This document shows positions 1 to 7,922 of a stretch of DNA of 55,199 nucleotides, one piece after another. Positions within the stretch are counted from its first letter, which is position 1. Every line of letters starts with the position of its first letter. A program made the position numbers and the translations under genes. Origin of the DNA: an uncultured Desulfobacteraceae bacterium (lineage in GTDB: Bacteria; Desulfobacterota; Desulfobacteria; Desulfobacterales; UBA2174); the NCBI GenBank assembly GCA_937982505.1, contig CALJLV010000156.1:1-55199 (forward strand), in the 5' to 3' direction. The notes below the pieces were generated by a model. The model worked only from the letters and a program-made list of their open reading frames with translations, was not told the origin of the DNA and did not search any database.

Positions 1-55
1 CCATCGCCGCCTTCTTGCCGATGGCCGTGCCATAGGCCTCCAGAAACCAGTGCAT
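1..55 (-). CDS. Probable succinate dehydrogenase/fumarate reductase cytochrome b subunit (SdhC), N-terminus only
   Basis: A minus-strand ATG at 53-55 follows a strong GGAGGAGG ribosome-binding site and opens a frame that runs off the left edge after 18 codons (MHWFLEAYGTAIGKKAAM). An N-terminal W-F-x-x-Y...S/A-IGKK-x-x-M pattern is typical of B-type, menaquinone-linked SdhC/FrdC membrane anchors, where it precedes the first haem-binding transmembrane helix. The flavoprotein and iron-sulfur genes would be expected further left, outside the window. With only 18 residues visible this is a pattern match, not proof. A malate dehydrogenase 4.7 kb away would fit a C4-dicarboxylate context. Confidence 0.5.
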   Translation of the reverse strand, partial: MHWFLEAYGTAIGKKAAM

Positions 56-545
56 GCCTCCTCCGGTGTTTCTGCCTGTCGCGGGTTGCGCTTGGGCGCA
101 ATCGCTTGTTGACGAAGATCGGTTTTCAGGTTTAAATTCATTGCTCTTGGCAAAGCGCGCTTCAGCAAAAATCACGCCAATAAAGAAAAGCCGGGACGGA
201 AAGAATCCGGCGGGGTGAACGCCTGCGGCACCGGGGCCGGACAGGATGGTGTGATCCGGTGGGCGGTGGGCTGTTTGCGGTGGTGGCCAATTTTGGCCAC
301 AAGATGGCCGTTTTCCACCGGCGCCGAATGCGCCAGGGTTGCCGCCTCGCCGATGATCCGGTCAGTGGCGCTAGAAGAGCCCGGCCTGTCGGTGGACGGC
401 ACCCCATCGCCGGCACCGCAGAGGTCGTGGCGTGCAAATTGCATCCTTCTGGCGCCACCCTTTGTATCGTCCCTCCGTCCTGCAAGATGGCCCGTGGAAG
501 GTGAGACCCTGTAACGCAACGATTCAACAAAGAAAGGAAGATGTC
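56..545. other. Intergenic region between divergent sdhC-like and TAXI TRAP genes
   Basis: About 490 bases without a convincing gene. It holds a perfect 8-bp-arm dyad at 283-300 (listed separately). A weak sigma70-like pair TTGACG (109-114) and TTTAAA (131-136), spaced 16 bp, reads towards the TRAP genes but would leave a leader of about 400 nt. Short frames here have no ribosome-binding site or recognisable product. Confidence 0.5.
283..300. promoter_or_regulatory. Perfect inverted repeat, candidate operator upstream of the TAXI TRAP operon
   Basis: GTGGCCAA (283-290) and TTGGCCAC (293-300) are exact reverse complements separated by two bases. An 18-bp dyad with so short a centre looks like a dimeric regulator site rather than an RNA terminator, and no T-run follows. 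No adjacent gene encodes an obvious regulator for it. Confidence 0.4.
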
Positions 546-1532
546 ATGAAGAAAAAAGGGTACGGCATTCTGGTGGTCGCGATTGTTCTGGGTTTGGTTT
601 TAGGCGGCACCGCCCTGGCGGCCAAGAAGCGCTTGGCCTTTGGTGGCGGTCCGACCGGCGGTACCTTTCAGTACTTTGCCAACGGCATCGCCATTCTGCT
701 GTCCAAAAGCATCCCTGACCTGGAGGTTTCCAGCGAAGGCACGGGCGGTTCCGTGGAAAACCTGAAGCGGCTCAATGCCGGCGATATCGATTTCGGCATC
801 GTCTATTCGGTGGACATGTGGCTGGGCCAGAAAGCCCAACTGCCCCAGGATACCAAGGAGTACAAAAAGGTCCGGCCATTGTCCTACCTGTACGGGGCTC
901 CCGTGCAACTCGTAGTGCGCAAGGATTCCGGTATCACCGATGTCCGGCAGCTGGAAGGCAAGCGCGTGGCCGTGGGCAACGCCGGGGCCGGGGTTGCCCT
1001 GGTGTCGGAGCGATTCTTCACGGCTTTGGGCATCTGGGACAAAATCGATCGCCAATATCTTGGCTACTCTCCTGCGGCCTCTGCCCTTGCGGACAACAAG
1101 GTTGACGCCTTCGTCGTCTTCGTGGGCTATCCCAACGCCTCGGTGATCGAGGCCAGCACCACCAATGACATCCTCCTGCTGGATGTGGACAAGGCCGCCC
1201 GGGAATCGGGGTTCTACGACAAATGGCCGGCCTACGCTCCGACGATCATTCCCGCCGGCACCTATAAAGGCCAGGATCAGGACATCCCCACCTTTCAGGA
1301 CTCGACAATCTGGTGCTCGCGTGACGGGGTGGACGAGGAAACCGTTTACCAGGCCATGAAAGTCGTCTACTCCAAGGAGGGCCTGGAACAGATGGTGATC
1401 GCCCACAAGGCCGCCAGGGAAATGTCGATCAAAACCGGCATCAACGGGATTCCCATTCCCATGCACAAGGGTGCCGAAAAATTCTGGACCGAACAGGGCG
1501 TGGCAATCCCCGATGCCATCAAGGCCAAATGA
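546..1532 (+). CDS. TAXI-family TRAP transporter solute-binding protein
   Basis: A 328-residue periplasmic binding protein of the TAXI group. The ATG at 546 is chosen over an upstream frame extension because AAAGAAAGGAAG lies just before it and it begins a classic signal peptide: MKKK, a hydrophobic stretch to about residue 22, then an ALA-A cleavage site. The mature N-terminus contains FGGGPTGGTFQYFANGIA, the glycine-rich TAXI signature, followed by EGTGGSVENLKRLNAGDIDFGIV, typical of substrate-cleft strands in this family. It would deliver an unidentified organic anion to the fused permease encoded 261 bp downstream. TAXI proteins transport diverse substrates (glutamate, C4 acids and others), so the substrate cannot be named from sequence alone. 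Confidence 0.9.
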   Translation: MKKKGYGILVVAIVLGLVLGGTALAAKKRLAFGGGPTGGTFQYFANGIAILLSKSIPDLEVSSEGTGGSVENLKRLNAGDIDFGIVYSVDMWLGQKAQLPQDTKEYKKVRPLSYLYGAPVQLVVRKDSGITDVRQLEGKRVAVGNAGAGVALVSERFFTALGIWDKIDRQYLGYSPAASALADNKVDAFVVFVGYPNASVIEASTTNDILLLDVDKAARESGFYDKWPAYAPTIIPAGTYKGQDQDIPTFQDSTIWCSRDGVDEETVYQAMKVVYSKEGLEQMVIAHKAAREMSIKTGINGIPIPMHKGAEKFWTEQGVAIPDAIKAK

Positions 1533-1615
1533 GTTGCACCGGGGCGCCCCGCCGAACGTTTTCTCGGGCCGCCCTGGTTGAAATCTGGCCGCTGGCCTCA
1601 TCGTGGCGTCAAACG

Positions 1616-1653
1616 CCGGTTCCCGCGTGCCCTTCCGGGCTGGCGGGAACCGG
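1616..1653 (+). promoter_or_regulatory. Large stem-loop between TRAP binding-protein and permease genes
   Basis: CCGGTTCCCGC (1616-1626) pairs perfectly with GCGGGAACCGG (1643-1653). A further GCCC/GGGC stem closes a TTCC loop inside (1629-1640). No T-run follows, so it is not an intrinsic terminator. It sits in the 261-bp gap between binding protein and permease and may stabilise the upstream mRNA end, so that more binding protein than permease is made. A shorter palindrome, CGGGGCGCCCCG, lies at 1540-1551. Confidence 0.55.
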
Positions 1654-1793
1654 TGCGTGTCACCCGGAGCCGCAACCCGTCGCCCGACCTTAGGATGCCT
1701 TTCGCGGTGCGGGGGGAAAACGCAACGACAACCCAGGAGCAAGGTTCGCCCCTCTCCGCATTCACGCGCGTGCCCAAACAGGCGAGGTAACGT

Positions 1794-4040
1794 ATGTCCA
1801 CCGAAAAGTTGCAGCCGTCTCCTACTCCTGGGAGTGAAGCGGCCGATGCCGGCATCGAGCAGAACGAAAAGGTCAAGAAATATCTTGAAAAAGAGGAAAA
1901 GAGCACCCGCAAGACCAGGGGATTCTGGTTCTGGGTGGCCTCGGTGCTGATGGCGGCGCTGGTGCTGGTCTACTTCTACTCTTCGGGCGTCAGACCGATT
2001 TCCGCGCAGATGCACCGTGGCATCTACGTGCTGCTGACGTATGCTTTGGTCTTCATCCTTTATCCGGCCGGTTCCCGCTGGATGCGACCGATCTTGTGCG
2101 CCCTGATGGGCATCGGTTTGACGGGCGCGGCCTCGGTGGCCTTTTTTTTCAAGGACATCAACGCGTTCGACAATCTTGTGGTGAACGTAAAGGATCTGTT
2201 GCTCGACGAGGGTCTGGGGCCGGCCCTGGGCGCCATGGGCCCTTTGTGGATGATCCTGATTTTTGGATTGGGACTGGGCGCCGTGCTCTATGCCATCGGC
2301 CTCTGGGGCGACCGGCGTTTTCCCCATGCGCCGAGCCTGACGGACATCCTCTTCTTCCTTTCCTCCGCGACGGTGGTCGTTTACTGGATCATCGAGTTTG
2401 AGAGCCTGAACTACCGCATGGGAAGCGAGACGGCCCTCGACTTCTACGCAAGTTTCATCGGCATCATCATTTCCCTGGAAGTGGCGCGTCGGGTCTTGGG
2501 CTGGTCGTTTACGCTCATCGGTATCGGCTTCATTCTCTACTGCCTTTTCGGCCCTTACATGCCTGAAATTTTCGCCCACCGCGGCTTTCGCTTCGAGCGT
2601 GTGGTGAACTACCTCTATCTGACCCAGGACGGCGTGTTCGGGGTCATGGCCGACGTGCTGGCCACCTATGTCATTCTTTTCATCTTCTTTGGCGCCTTTC
2701 TCCAGAAATCCGGCGCCGGACGATTTTTCATCGACCTGCCCCTGGCCATCGCCGGGCGCACGGCCGGCGGTCCGGCCAAGGTGGCCGTCATCGCCTCGGC
2801 CCTTTTCGGTTCCATCTCGGGGTCGGCCATCGCCAATACCGTGGCCACAGGCGCTTTTACCATCCCGATGATGAAGAGGGCGGGGTTCAGGCCCCACGTG
2901 GCCGGGGCCATCGAGCCGGCGGCCTCCATCGGCGGGATGTTCATGCCGCCCGTGATGGGTGCCGGCGGCTTCCTGATGGCCGAGCTGACGGGAATTCCCT
3001 ACGCCAGCATCATGCTCATGAGCGTCTTTCCCGCCTTTCTCTACTTTCTGGCCGTTTTGACCATGGTGCATTTCGAGGCCAAGAAGTTCGGCATCGAGGG
3101 GCTCACCGGTCTTCCCAAAGCCTCCGAAACACTCAAGCAACAGTGGTACATGGCGCTGCCGTTGCTGATCATCATCGTTTTGATGCTCATGGGCTTCTCG
3201 CCGGGTTTCTCCGCCTTTTGGGCCACCCTGTCGTGCATCCTGGTCAGCTGGGTGAAAAAAGAAACCCGCATGGGCCCCAAGGAGATCTGGGAGGCGATGC
3301 TCACAGGCGCCCGTAACACCATTGTCATCGGCGCCACCGTGGGGGTTATCGGCGTCATCGTCGGGGCCATCGCCCTGACCGGGATCGGGTTGAAATTTTC
3401 CGACATCATCATCACCCTGGCCGGCGGGAATCTGGCCATCGCCATCATCCTGATCGGGCTGGCCTCCCTGGTTCTCGGCATGGGGGTCCCGGTGACCGCC
3501 GCCTATCTCATCGTTGCCGTGCTGGCCGTTCCGGCTCTGGGAGAAATGGGCGTGATGCTGGTGGCGGCCCATCAGATCGTCTACTGGTTCAGCCAGGATT
3601 CGAACATTACACCGCCGGTCTGCGTGGCGGCCTACGCCGGTGCCGCCGTGGCCGGATCCGATCCCTGGAAGACCGGCTGGACGAGCTTCAAGTTCGCCAA
3701 GCTGCTCTATGTGATGCCCTTCCTGTTCGCCTACACGCCCGAGATTCTGATCAAGAACTGGGACATGGTGCCGGCCGAGCCGTTTCCGCTGACCGCGGTG
3801 CTCTTTTCCTTTTTCTCGGCCACCTCGGGGACCCTGGCCTTTTCGGCCCTCACCATGGGCTACCTGGTGCGCCGCACAACCTTGCTGGAATGGCTCTTTT
3901 TCGCCGCGGCGACCGTCCTGTGCTTTGTTCCCGGCGTGGTGACGGACCTGACGGGGATCGGCATGGTGGCGGGCTTGTGGTGGTGGCAGAAACGCAAGAA
4001 CCGCCTGGAGGAGGAGGCCATGCGCCTGCAGGCCGCCTGA
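1794..4040 (+). CDS. TRAP transporter fused permease (4TM/12TM)
   Basis: A 748-residue inner-membrane protein in which the small (DctQ-like) and large (DctM-like) TRAP subunits are fused, as is usual for TAXI systems. A charged cytosolic N-terminus of about 42 residues (EKVKKYLEKEEKSTRKTRG) precedes closely spaced hydrophobic helices. The DctM part shows SGSAIANTVATGAFTIPMMK, then EPAASIGGMFMPPVMGAGGFLMAE, and later GMGVPVTAAY and DSNITPPVCVAAYAGA, all typical of the conserved discontinuous transport helices. The protein would drive uptake of the substrate bound by the upstream TAXI protein using an ion gradient, probably Na+. It starts at an ATG directly after GCGAGGTAACGT. Confidence 0.93.
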   Translation: MSTEKLQPSPTPGSEAADAGIEQNEKVKKYLEKEEKSTRKTRGFWFWVASVLMAALVLVYFYSSGVRPISAQMHRGIYVLLTYALVFILYPAGSRWMRPILCALMGIGLTGAASVAFFFKDINAFDNLVVNVKDLLLDEGLGPALGAMGPLWMILIFGLGLGAVLYAIGLWGDRRFPHAPSLTDILFFLSSATVVVYWIIEFESLNYRMGSETALDFYASFIGIIISLEVARRVLGWSFTLIGIGFILYCLFGPYMPEIFAHRGFRFERVVNYLYLTQDGVFGVMADVLATYVILFIFFGAFLQKSGAGRFFIDLPLAIAGRTAGGPAKVAVIASALFGSISGSAIANTVATGAFTIPMMKRAGFRPHVAGAIEPAASIGGMFMPPVMGAGGFLMAELTGIPYASIMLMSVFPAFLYFLAVLTMVHFEAKKFGIEGLTGLPKASETLKQQWYMALPLLIIIVLMLMGFSPGFSAFWATLSCILVSWVKKETRMGPKEIWEAMLTGARNTIVIGATVGVIGVIVGAIALTGIGLKFSDIIITLAGGNLAIAIILIGLASLVLGMGVPVTAAYLIVAVLAVPALGEMGVMLVAAHQIVYWFSQDSNITPPVCVAAYAGAAVAGSDPWKTGWTSFKFAKLLYVMPFLFAYTPEILIKNWDMVPAEPFPLTAVLFSFFSATSGTLAFSALTMGYLVRRTTLLEWLFFAAATVLCFVPGVVTDLTGIGMVAGLWWWQKRKNRLEEEAMRLQAA

Positions 4041-4165
4041 ACCGCGGCAGGGCCGATGGGAAATGCGATTGACACCCGGCGCCGGCTCTGCGTAAAGAGA
4101 CGCCAAGGGCTTGGCGAGGATTGCCCGGCTGTCCACCTGAATCACGAATGAAGAAAGGGACCCCC

Positions 4166-4690
4166 ATGGAACTGCCCAGTGTATCGATCAAGCGGATTCT
4201 CTACACCACCGACCTGTCCTGGAGCGCGCGCTTCGCCTTCTCCTACGCCCTCGATCTGGCCGGGCAGTACCAGGCGAGCCTGGTCATTTTGCACGTGCTG
4301 GAGGAAGTCCCGGACCTGGACCGCAAGATCACCGGATACGTCAGCGAGAAGGAATGGGACGAGATTCGGGCCCGCAACGAGGAAGATGCCCGCCAGCAGC
4401 TCATCGGCAAGCGTCGCGACAGCGGCCTGATCAAAGACGTGCTCACCAAGTTCCACCAAAGCCTGCGCCAGGACAGCGGACCGCAATCTTTCGGATCGGA
4501 CGAGATCATCCTGGAACGGGGCAACGCGGTGCAGAAGATCATCCAGGTGGCCAAGGACCGCCAGTGCGACCTGATCGTCATGGGCACCCACGGGCAGGGA
4601 ACCCTGGCCGACGCCATGCTCGGCAGCACGGCCCAGCGGGTGCTGCGCCGCTCTCCGGTGCCGGTGCTGGTGGTCCGGCTGCCCAACTGA
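4166..4690 (+). CDS. Universal stress protein (UspA family)
   Basis: A 174-residue single-domain Usp protein. The ATG at 4166 is preferred because AAGAAAGGGA precedes it. An in-frame ATG at 4148 lies upstream of that site. The fold is marked by the first strand IKRILYTTDLSW with its conserved aspartate, and by the C-terminal nucleotide-binding motif GTHGQGTLADAMLGSTAQRV (G-2x-G-9x-G-S/T), so ATP binding is likely. It lies 125 bp after the TRAP permease and 89 bp before mdh on the same strand. Usp proteins linked to TRAP operons are known (TeaD in Halomonas regulates TeaABC), so a role in adjusting this transporter is plausible but inferred. Confidence 0.88.
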   Translation: MELPSVSIKRILYTTDLSWSARFAFSYALDLAGQYQASLVILHVLEEVPDLDRKITGYVSEKEWDEIRARNEEDARQQLIGKRRDSGLIKDVLTKFHQSLRQDSGPQSFGSDEIILERGNAVQKIIQVAKDRQCDLIVMGTHGQGTLADAMLGSTAQRVLRRSPVPVLVVRLPN

Positions 4691-4779
4691 ACGACAGGCC
4701 GCGGTGGACGCGGCCAAACGCGAATCGGCCTTTGGCCCCCCGGGGCGATGCCGAGGCATTTCATCAAGGAGGCAAGCAG

Positions 4780-5712
4780 ATGGACAAGAAAGTCACGGTG
4801 GTCGGGGCCGGCAACGTCGGCGCCACCGCCGCCCAGCGGCTGGCGGAAAAGGAACTGTGTGACGTGGTGCTGGTGGACATCATCGAGGGGGTGCCCCAGG
4901 GCAAGTCCCTGGACCTGATGGAGGCCGCCCCCATCGAGAAGCACGACGCCAAGCTGACCGGGACCAACGGCTACGAGGCCAGCGCCGGCTCCGACGTGGT
5001 GATCATCACCGCCGGGATTCCGCGCAAGCCTGGCATGAGCCGCGACGATCTCATCGCCACCAACGCCGGGATCATGAAGAAGGTGGTGGGCCAAGTGGCC
5101 AGGTATTCGCCCGGGGCGGTGCTGATCATCGTCTCCAATCCCTTGGACGCCATGTGCCATGTGGCCCATGAGGTCTCCGGATTTCCCAAGAACCGGGTCC
5201 TGGGGATGGCCGGGGTCCTCGATTCGGCCCGCTTCCGCACCTTCATCGCCATGGAGCTCAACGTGTCGGTGGAAAACACCCACGCCTTCGTGCTCGGGGG
5301 GCACGGCGATACCATGGTCCCCTTGCCGCGCTTTTCCACCGTGGCCGGAATTCCCATCACCGAACTGATGTCCGCCGACCGGATCAAGGCCCTGTGCGAG
5401 CGGACGGCCAACGGCGGCGCCGAGATCGTCGGCCTGCTCAAGACCGGCAGCGCCTACTATGCGCCGGCCTCGGCGGCGGTGGAAATGGCCGAGGCGATTT
5501 TGAAGGACAAGAAGAAGATCCTGCCCTGCGCGGCCTATCTGCAGGGCGAATACGGGTACCAGGATCTGTTCATCGGCGTTCCCGTCAAACTGGGCAAGAA
5601 CGGGATCGAACAGGTGATCGAAATCCAGCTCACCGCCGAGGAAAAGGCGGCCCTGGACAAGAGCGCCGCCGCCGTCCAGGGACTCAAGGACCTGCTCCAG
5701 ACCCTGGGGTAA
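4780..5712 (+). CDS. mdh: Malate dehydrogenase (LDH-like type)
   Basis: A 310-residue NAD-dependent malate dehydrogenase of the lactate-dehydrogenase-like class, interconverting malate and oxaloacetate in the cytosol. The ATG at 4780 follows AAGGAGG at 4766-4772. The Rossmann loop is VVGAGNVGATAA, and the aspartate in LVDIIEG at the end of the second strand favours NAD over NADP. SNPLDAMCHVA and the catalytic-histidine motif GGHGDTMVPLPRFS are intact. The substrate loop IPRKPGMSRDDL carries the arginines expected of malate rather than lactate enzymes. It is the last gene of the TRAP-Usp-mdh run and is followed by a strong terminator. Together with the putative SdhC at the left edge this suggests a C4-dicarboxylate locus. 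Confidence 0.95.
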   Translation: MDKKVTVVGAGNVGATAAQRLAEKELCDVVLVDIIEGVPQGKSLDLMEAAPIEKHDAKLTGTNGYEASAGSDVVIITAGIPRKPGMSRDDLIATNAGIMKKVVGQVARYSPGAVLIIVSNPLDAMCHVAHEVSGFPKNRVLGMAGVLDSARFRTFIAMELNVSVENTHAFVLGGHGDTMVPLPRFSTVAGIPITELMSADRIKALCERTANGGAEIVGLLKTGSAYYAPASAAVEMAEAILKDKKKILPCAAYLQGEYGYQDLFIGVPVKLGKNGIEQVIEIQLTAEEKAALDKSAAAVQGLKDLLQTLG

Positions 5713-5737
5713 TTCCGGTCCTCGCCCATCCCTGCCA

Positions 5738-5777
5738 CCGCACCGCCCGGAATCCCGACGCGGTGCGGTTTTTTTTT
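5738..5777 (+). terminator. Rho-independent terminator after mdh
   Basis: A 9-bp stem pairs CCGCACCGC (5738-5746) with GCGGTGCGG (5760-5768) around a 13-nt loop and is followed directly by nine T residues (5769-5777). Confidence 0.93.
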
Positions 5778-5812
5778 CCGGATCCGCTGGGGCCCGGCGG
5801 CCACCTGTATAC

Positions 5813-5840
5813 TTGACATATATCTCAAATATATTTTATT
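5813..5840 (+). promoter_or_regulatory. Promoter and candidate operator of the GntR gene
   Basis: A consensus -35 TTGACA (5813-5818) lies 16 bp before TTTATT (5835-5840) in an AT-rich patch unlike the GC-rich surroundings. The spacer carries the dyad ATATAT-CTCAA-ATATAT (5818-5834), a plausible autoregulatory site for the FCD-type regulator encoded from 5898. The -10 assignment is uncertain. Confidence 0.5.
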
Positions 5841-5897
5841 TCTGTCGTCCACAGGGCAAGACTTTTCTCCAACCTCGCCGAAAGACAACACCAGCGC

Positions 5898-6581
5898 ATG
5901 GCCAGGACGGATTCCGCCAACAAACGTCTCCTTTGCGACGTGGCCTTCGATGAGATCTATCGCCGCATCATCACCCTGGGCTACGATCAGGGGCAGGTGC
6001 TGCACGAAAAGCAGCTCATGGCGGAGCTGAAAATCGGTCGCACCCCGATCCGCGAGGCCCTGCCGCGCCTGGCGGCCTGCGGGATTCTCGACTCTCATCC
6101 CAACGGGGCCTGGATCGTGCGGCCCATCACCCTGGCCAACATCAAGGCGGTCTTCGAGGCTTTGGAAATCATGGAGATGGGGGTCATCTCCCTGGCCGTG
6201 CGCCACGATCCGGGTCCCCTCATCGACGAGATGGCCGCGACCCAAAAACAGGTCGAGGCCGCCATCACTGCCGGCGACATTCTGGCCCTGGTGGAATCCA
6301 ACCACCGGTTTCACATGGGGTTTTACCGGGCCGCGCGCAACGCCTACCTGGTTCACGGTCTGGACAGGATCCGCTTCGAAACCAAGCGCCTGGCCTACAT
6401 CTCCTACAGTCAGAACCGCGATACGGGCCAGGTCCTGACCCGGCACTACGACGCCGTGCGCCGCGAACACGGCGCCATGATGCGCTATTTGGTCGACCGA
6501 AACCTCGAGGGGCTGCGGCAAACCTGCCTGGCCCACATCGCGGCCTTTAGGGATCGGATCATCCGTTATCTGAGCAGCTGA
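5898..6581 (+). CDS. GntR-family transcriptional regulator with FCD domain
   Basis: A 227-residue DNA-binding regulator. The N-terminal winged helix (about residues 10-75) shows the GntR pattern LHEKQLMAELKIGRTPIREAL followed by ...GILDSHPNGAWIVRPI. The C-terminal all-helical FCD domain (about 80-220) carries the metal- or ligand-binding histidines in NHRFHMGFYRAA and in the ALTRHYDAVRREHGAMMR and CLAHI segments. FCD regulators commonly sense organic acids and control neighbouring catabolic genes. It is followed on the same strand by a TRAP transporter and pxpABC, which it probably regulates. The start is the ATG at 5898. A recognisable Shine-Dalgarno is weak. Confidence 0.9.
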   Translation: MARTDSANKRLLCDVAFDEIYRRIITLGYDQGQVLHEKQLMAELKIGRTPIREALPRLAACGILDSHPNGAWIVRPITLANIKAVFEALEIMEMGVISLAVRHDPGPLIDEMAATQKQVEAAITAGDILALVESNHRFHMGFYRAARNAYLVHGLDRIRFETKRLAYISYSQNRDTGQVLTRHYDAVRREHGAMMRYLVDRNLEGLRQTCLAHIAAFRDRIIRYLSS

Positions 6582-6929
6582 AAAGGACCCCTCGCATGCC
6601 CCACGGCCGTGCCGGCAACACCTGCTGGGTTGACTTGACGATCCGCACCTGTCGCGTCGCGCAGTCCTGCGAAGCCGTCGGATCTGGTGGGGGCCGGCCG
6701 CCTGGGGGGATTTTCGCAGCTTTTGGCGCCGTGGTGGCCGACGGGGTGGCCCAGGCGCGCGCCAGGTGGGCCGGGGCAGCGGTGTTGTCCCATGGAAACG
6801 CCCTTTGCCCGCCGAGCGCCATTGTGGTGACCGCCGATGCACGGCAGGCGCGCTCTTTTTGATAGGCCGTAACTGGCCGGCGTCGGGTCCGGCCGCTAGT
6901 CCACCTTCCACCCACAGAAAGGAAACATC
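6582..6929. other. Intergenic region between GntR regulator and TRAP operon
   Basis: About 350 bases without a believable gene. It contains a GC-rich dyad GGCCCA...TGGGCC (6748-6772) enclosing the self-complementary GGCGCGCGCC, and a TTGACTTGACG stretch near 6630 without a good -10. The promoter and operator of the downstream TRAP/pxp operon should lie here, but I cannot place them firmly. Confidence 0.4.
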
Positions 6930-7922
6930 ATGAAACGCATTGCTGTCCTGACAGTCGCGGTTGTGGTCCTGGCCTTCTTTGCCGTTGCGCCTTGCGGGGC
7001 CAAAACCACCTGGAACGCCAACTCGGTCTGGCCGCCCAACAACGATCACAGCATCGGCCTGGAGCAGTTCGCCGCCAAGGTCAAGGAAGCCACCAACGGC
7101 GAGCTGGAGATCATCGTCAACTCCGGTGGCGCCCTGGGCTACAAGGGGCCCGAGCTGCTCAAGGCGGTGCGCGACGGGCTGGTGCCGGTGTCCGACATGC
7201 TCGTTTCTGGAGTGGCCGGCGACGAGAAGATCTTTCAGATCGTGACCCTGCCTTTCCTGGTCCTCGACTTCGAGGAGACCCAGCTGCTCAACAAAACCGT
7301 GCGCCCCTACTTCGACAAGGCCGCGGAAAAGTGGGGCCAGAAGATTCTGTACATCGCGCCCTGGCCGGGGGCTGGCTTGTGGACCAAGCGCAAGATCACC
7401 ACCGTGGAGGACATGAAGGGCCTTAAAACACGCACCTACGACAAGAACGGGGCCCTGGTGGTGGAAGCCACGGGCGGCACGCCCTACGCCCTTCCCTTTT
7501 CCGAGGTCTATTCATCGCTGGCCACCGGCCTGATCGATTCGGTGATCACCTCGACGCCCACCGGCGTGGACGGCAAGTTCTGGGAAGTGCTCCAGTACTA
7601 TCATCCGCTGAACATCACGGTGGCCACGGACATGGTCAACGTGAATCTGAAGGCCTTCAACAAGCTGGACAAAAAGACCCAGGACGCCCTGGTGGCCATC
7701 GGCCAGGAGATGGAAACCCTCATGTGGCAGAAGGTCGTCGAGACCGACAAGGCCAAGGAAGCCATCTGCAACCAGAACGGGATCGAGACCGTACCGCCCT
7801 CCAAGGAACTGCTCAAGGCCCTGGCCGAGATCACCGAGGGGATCCGCAGCGACTGGCTCAAGGACGCTCCCGAGGAGGCCAAGGCGGCCTACGCCGAGTT
7901 CATGGGCAAGGTTCAGCGATGA
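6930..7922 (+). CDS. TRAP transporter solute-binding protein, DctP family
   Basis: A 330-residue periplasmic binding protein. AGAAAGGAAAC precedes the ATG. The signal peptide is MKRIAVLTVAVVVLAFFAVA, with cleavage likely after CGA. The mature domain has the DctP arrangement: LEQFAAKVKEATNGELEIIVNSGGALG near the N-terminus, VSDMLVSGVAGDEKIF, GLKTRTYDKNGALVVEATGGTPYALPFSEVYSSLATGLIDSVITS with the carboxylate-binding region, and a helical C-terminus. It should bind an organic acid or amide and pass it to the DctQ/DctM pair encoded immediately downstream; its stop codon overlaps the dctQ start. Association with pxpABC points to 5-oxoproline or a similar lactam, which is inference. Confidence 0.92.
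   Translation: MKRIAVLTVAVVVLAFFAVAPCGAKTTWNANSVWPPNNDHSIGLEQFAAKVKEATNGELEIIVNSGGALGYKGPELLKAVRDGLVPVSDMLVSGVAGDEKIFQIVTLPFLVLDFEETQLLNKTVRPYFDKAAEKWGQKILYIAPWPGAGLWTKRKITTVEDMKGLKTRTYDKNGALVVEATGGTPYALPFSEVYSSLATGLIDSVITSTPTGVDGKFWEVLQYYHPLNITVATDMVNVNLKAFNKLDKKTQDALVAIGQEMETLMWQKVVETDKAKEAICNQNGIETVPPSKELLKALAEITEGIRSDWLKDAPEEAKAAYAEFMGKVQR

Noticed and set aside
162..530. Small overlapping frames on both strands in the 56-545 gap
   Set aside because: No ribosome-binding site, no domain, and compositions typical of non-coding GC-rich DNA.
600..4145. A 1181-residue open frame on the minus strand opposite the TAXI TRAP genes
   Set aside because: Low-complexity His/Gly/Arg/Asp composition typical of antisense reading of GC-rich genes. 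The plus strand has two intact recognised genes.
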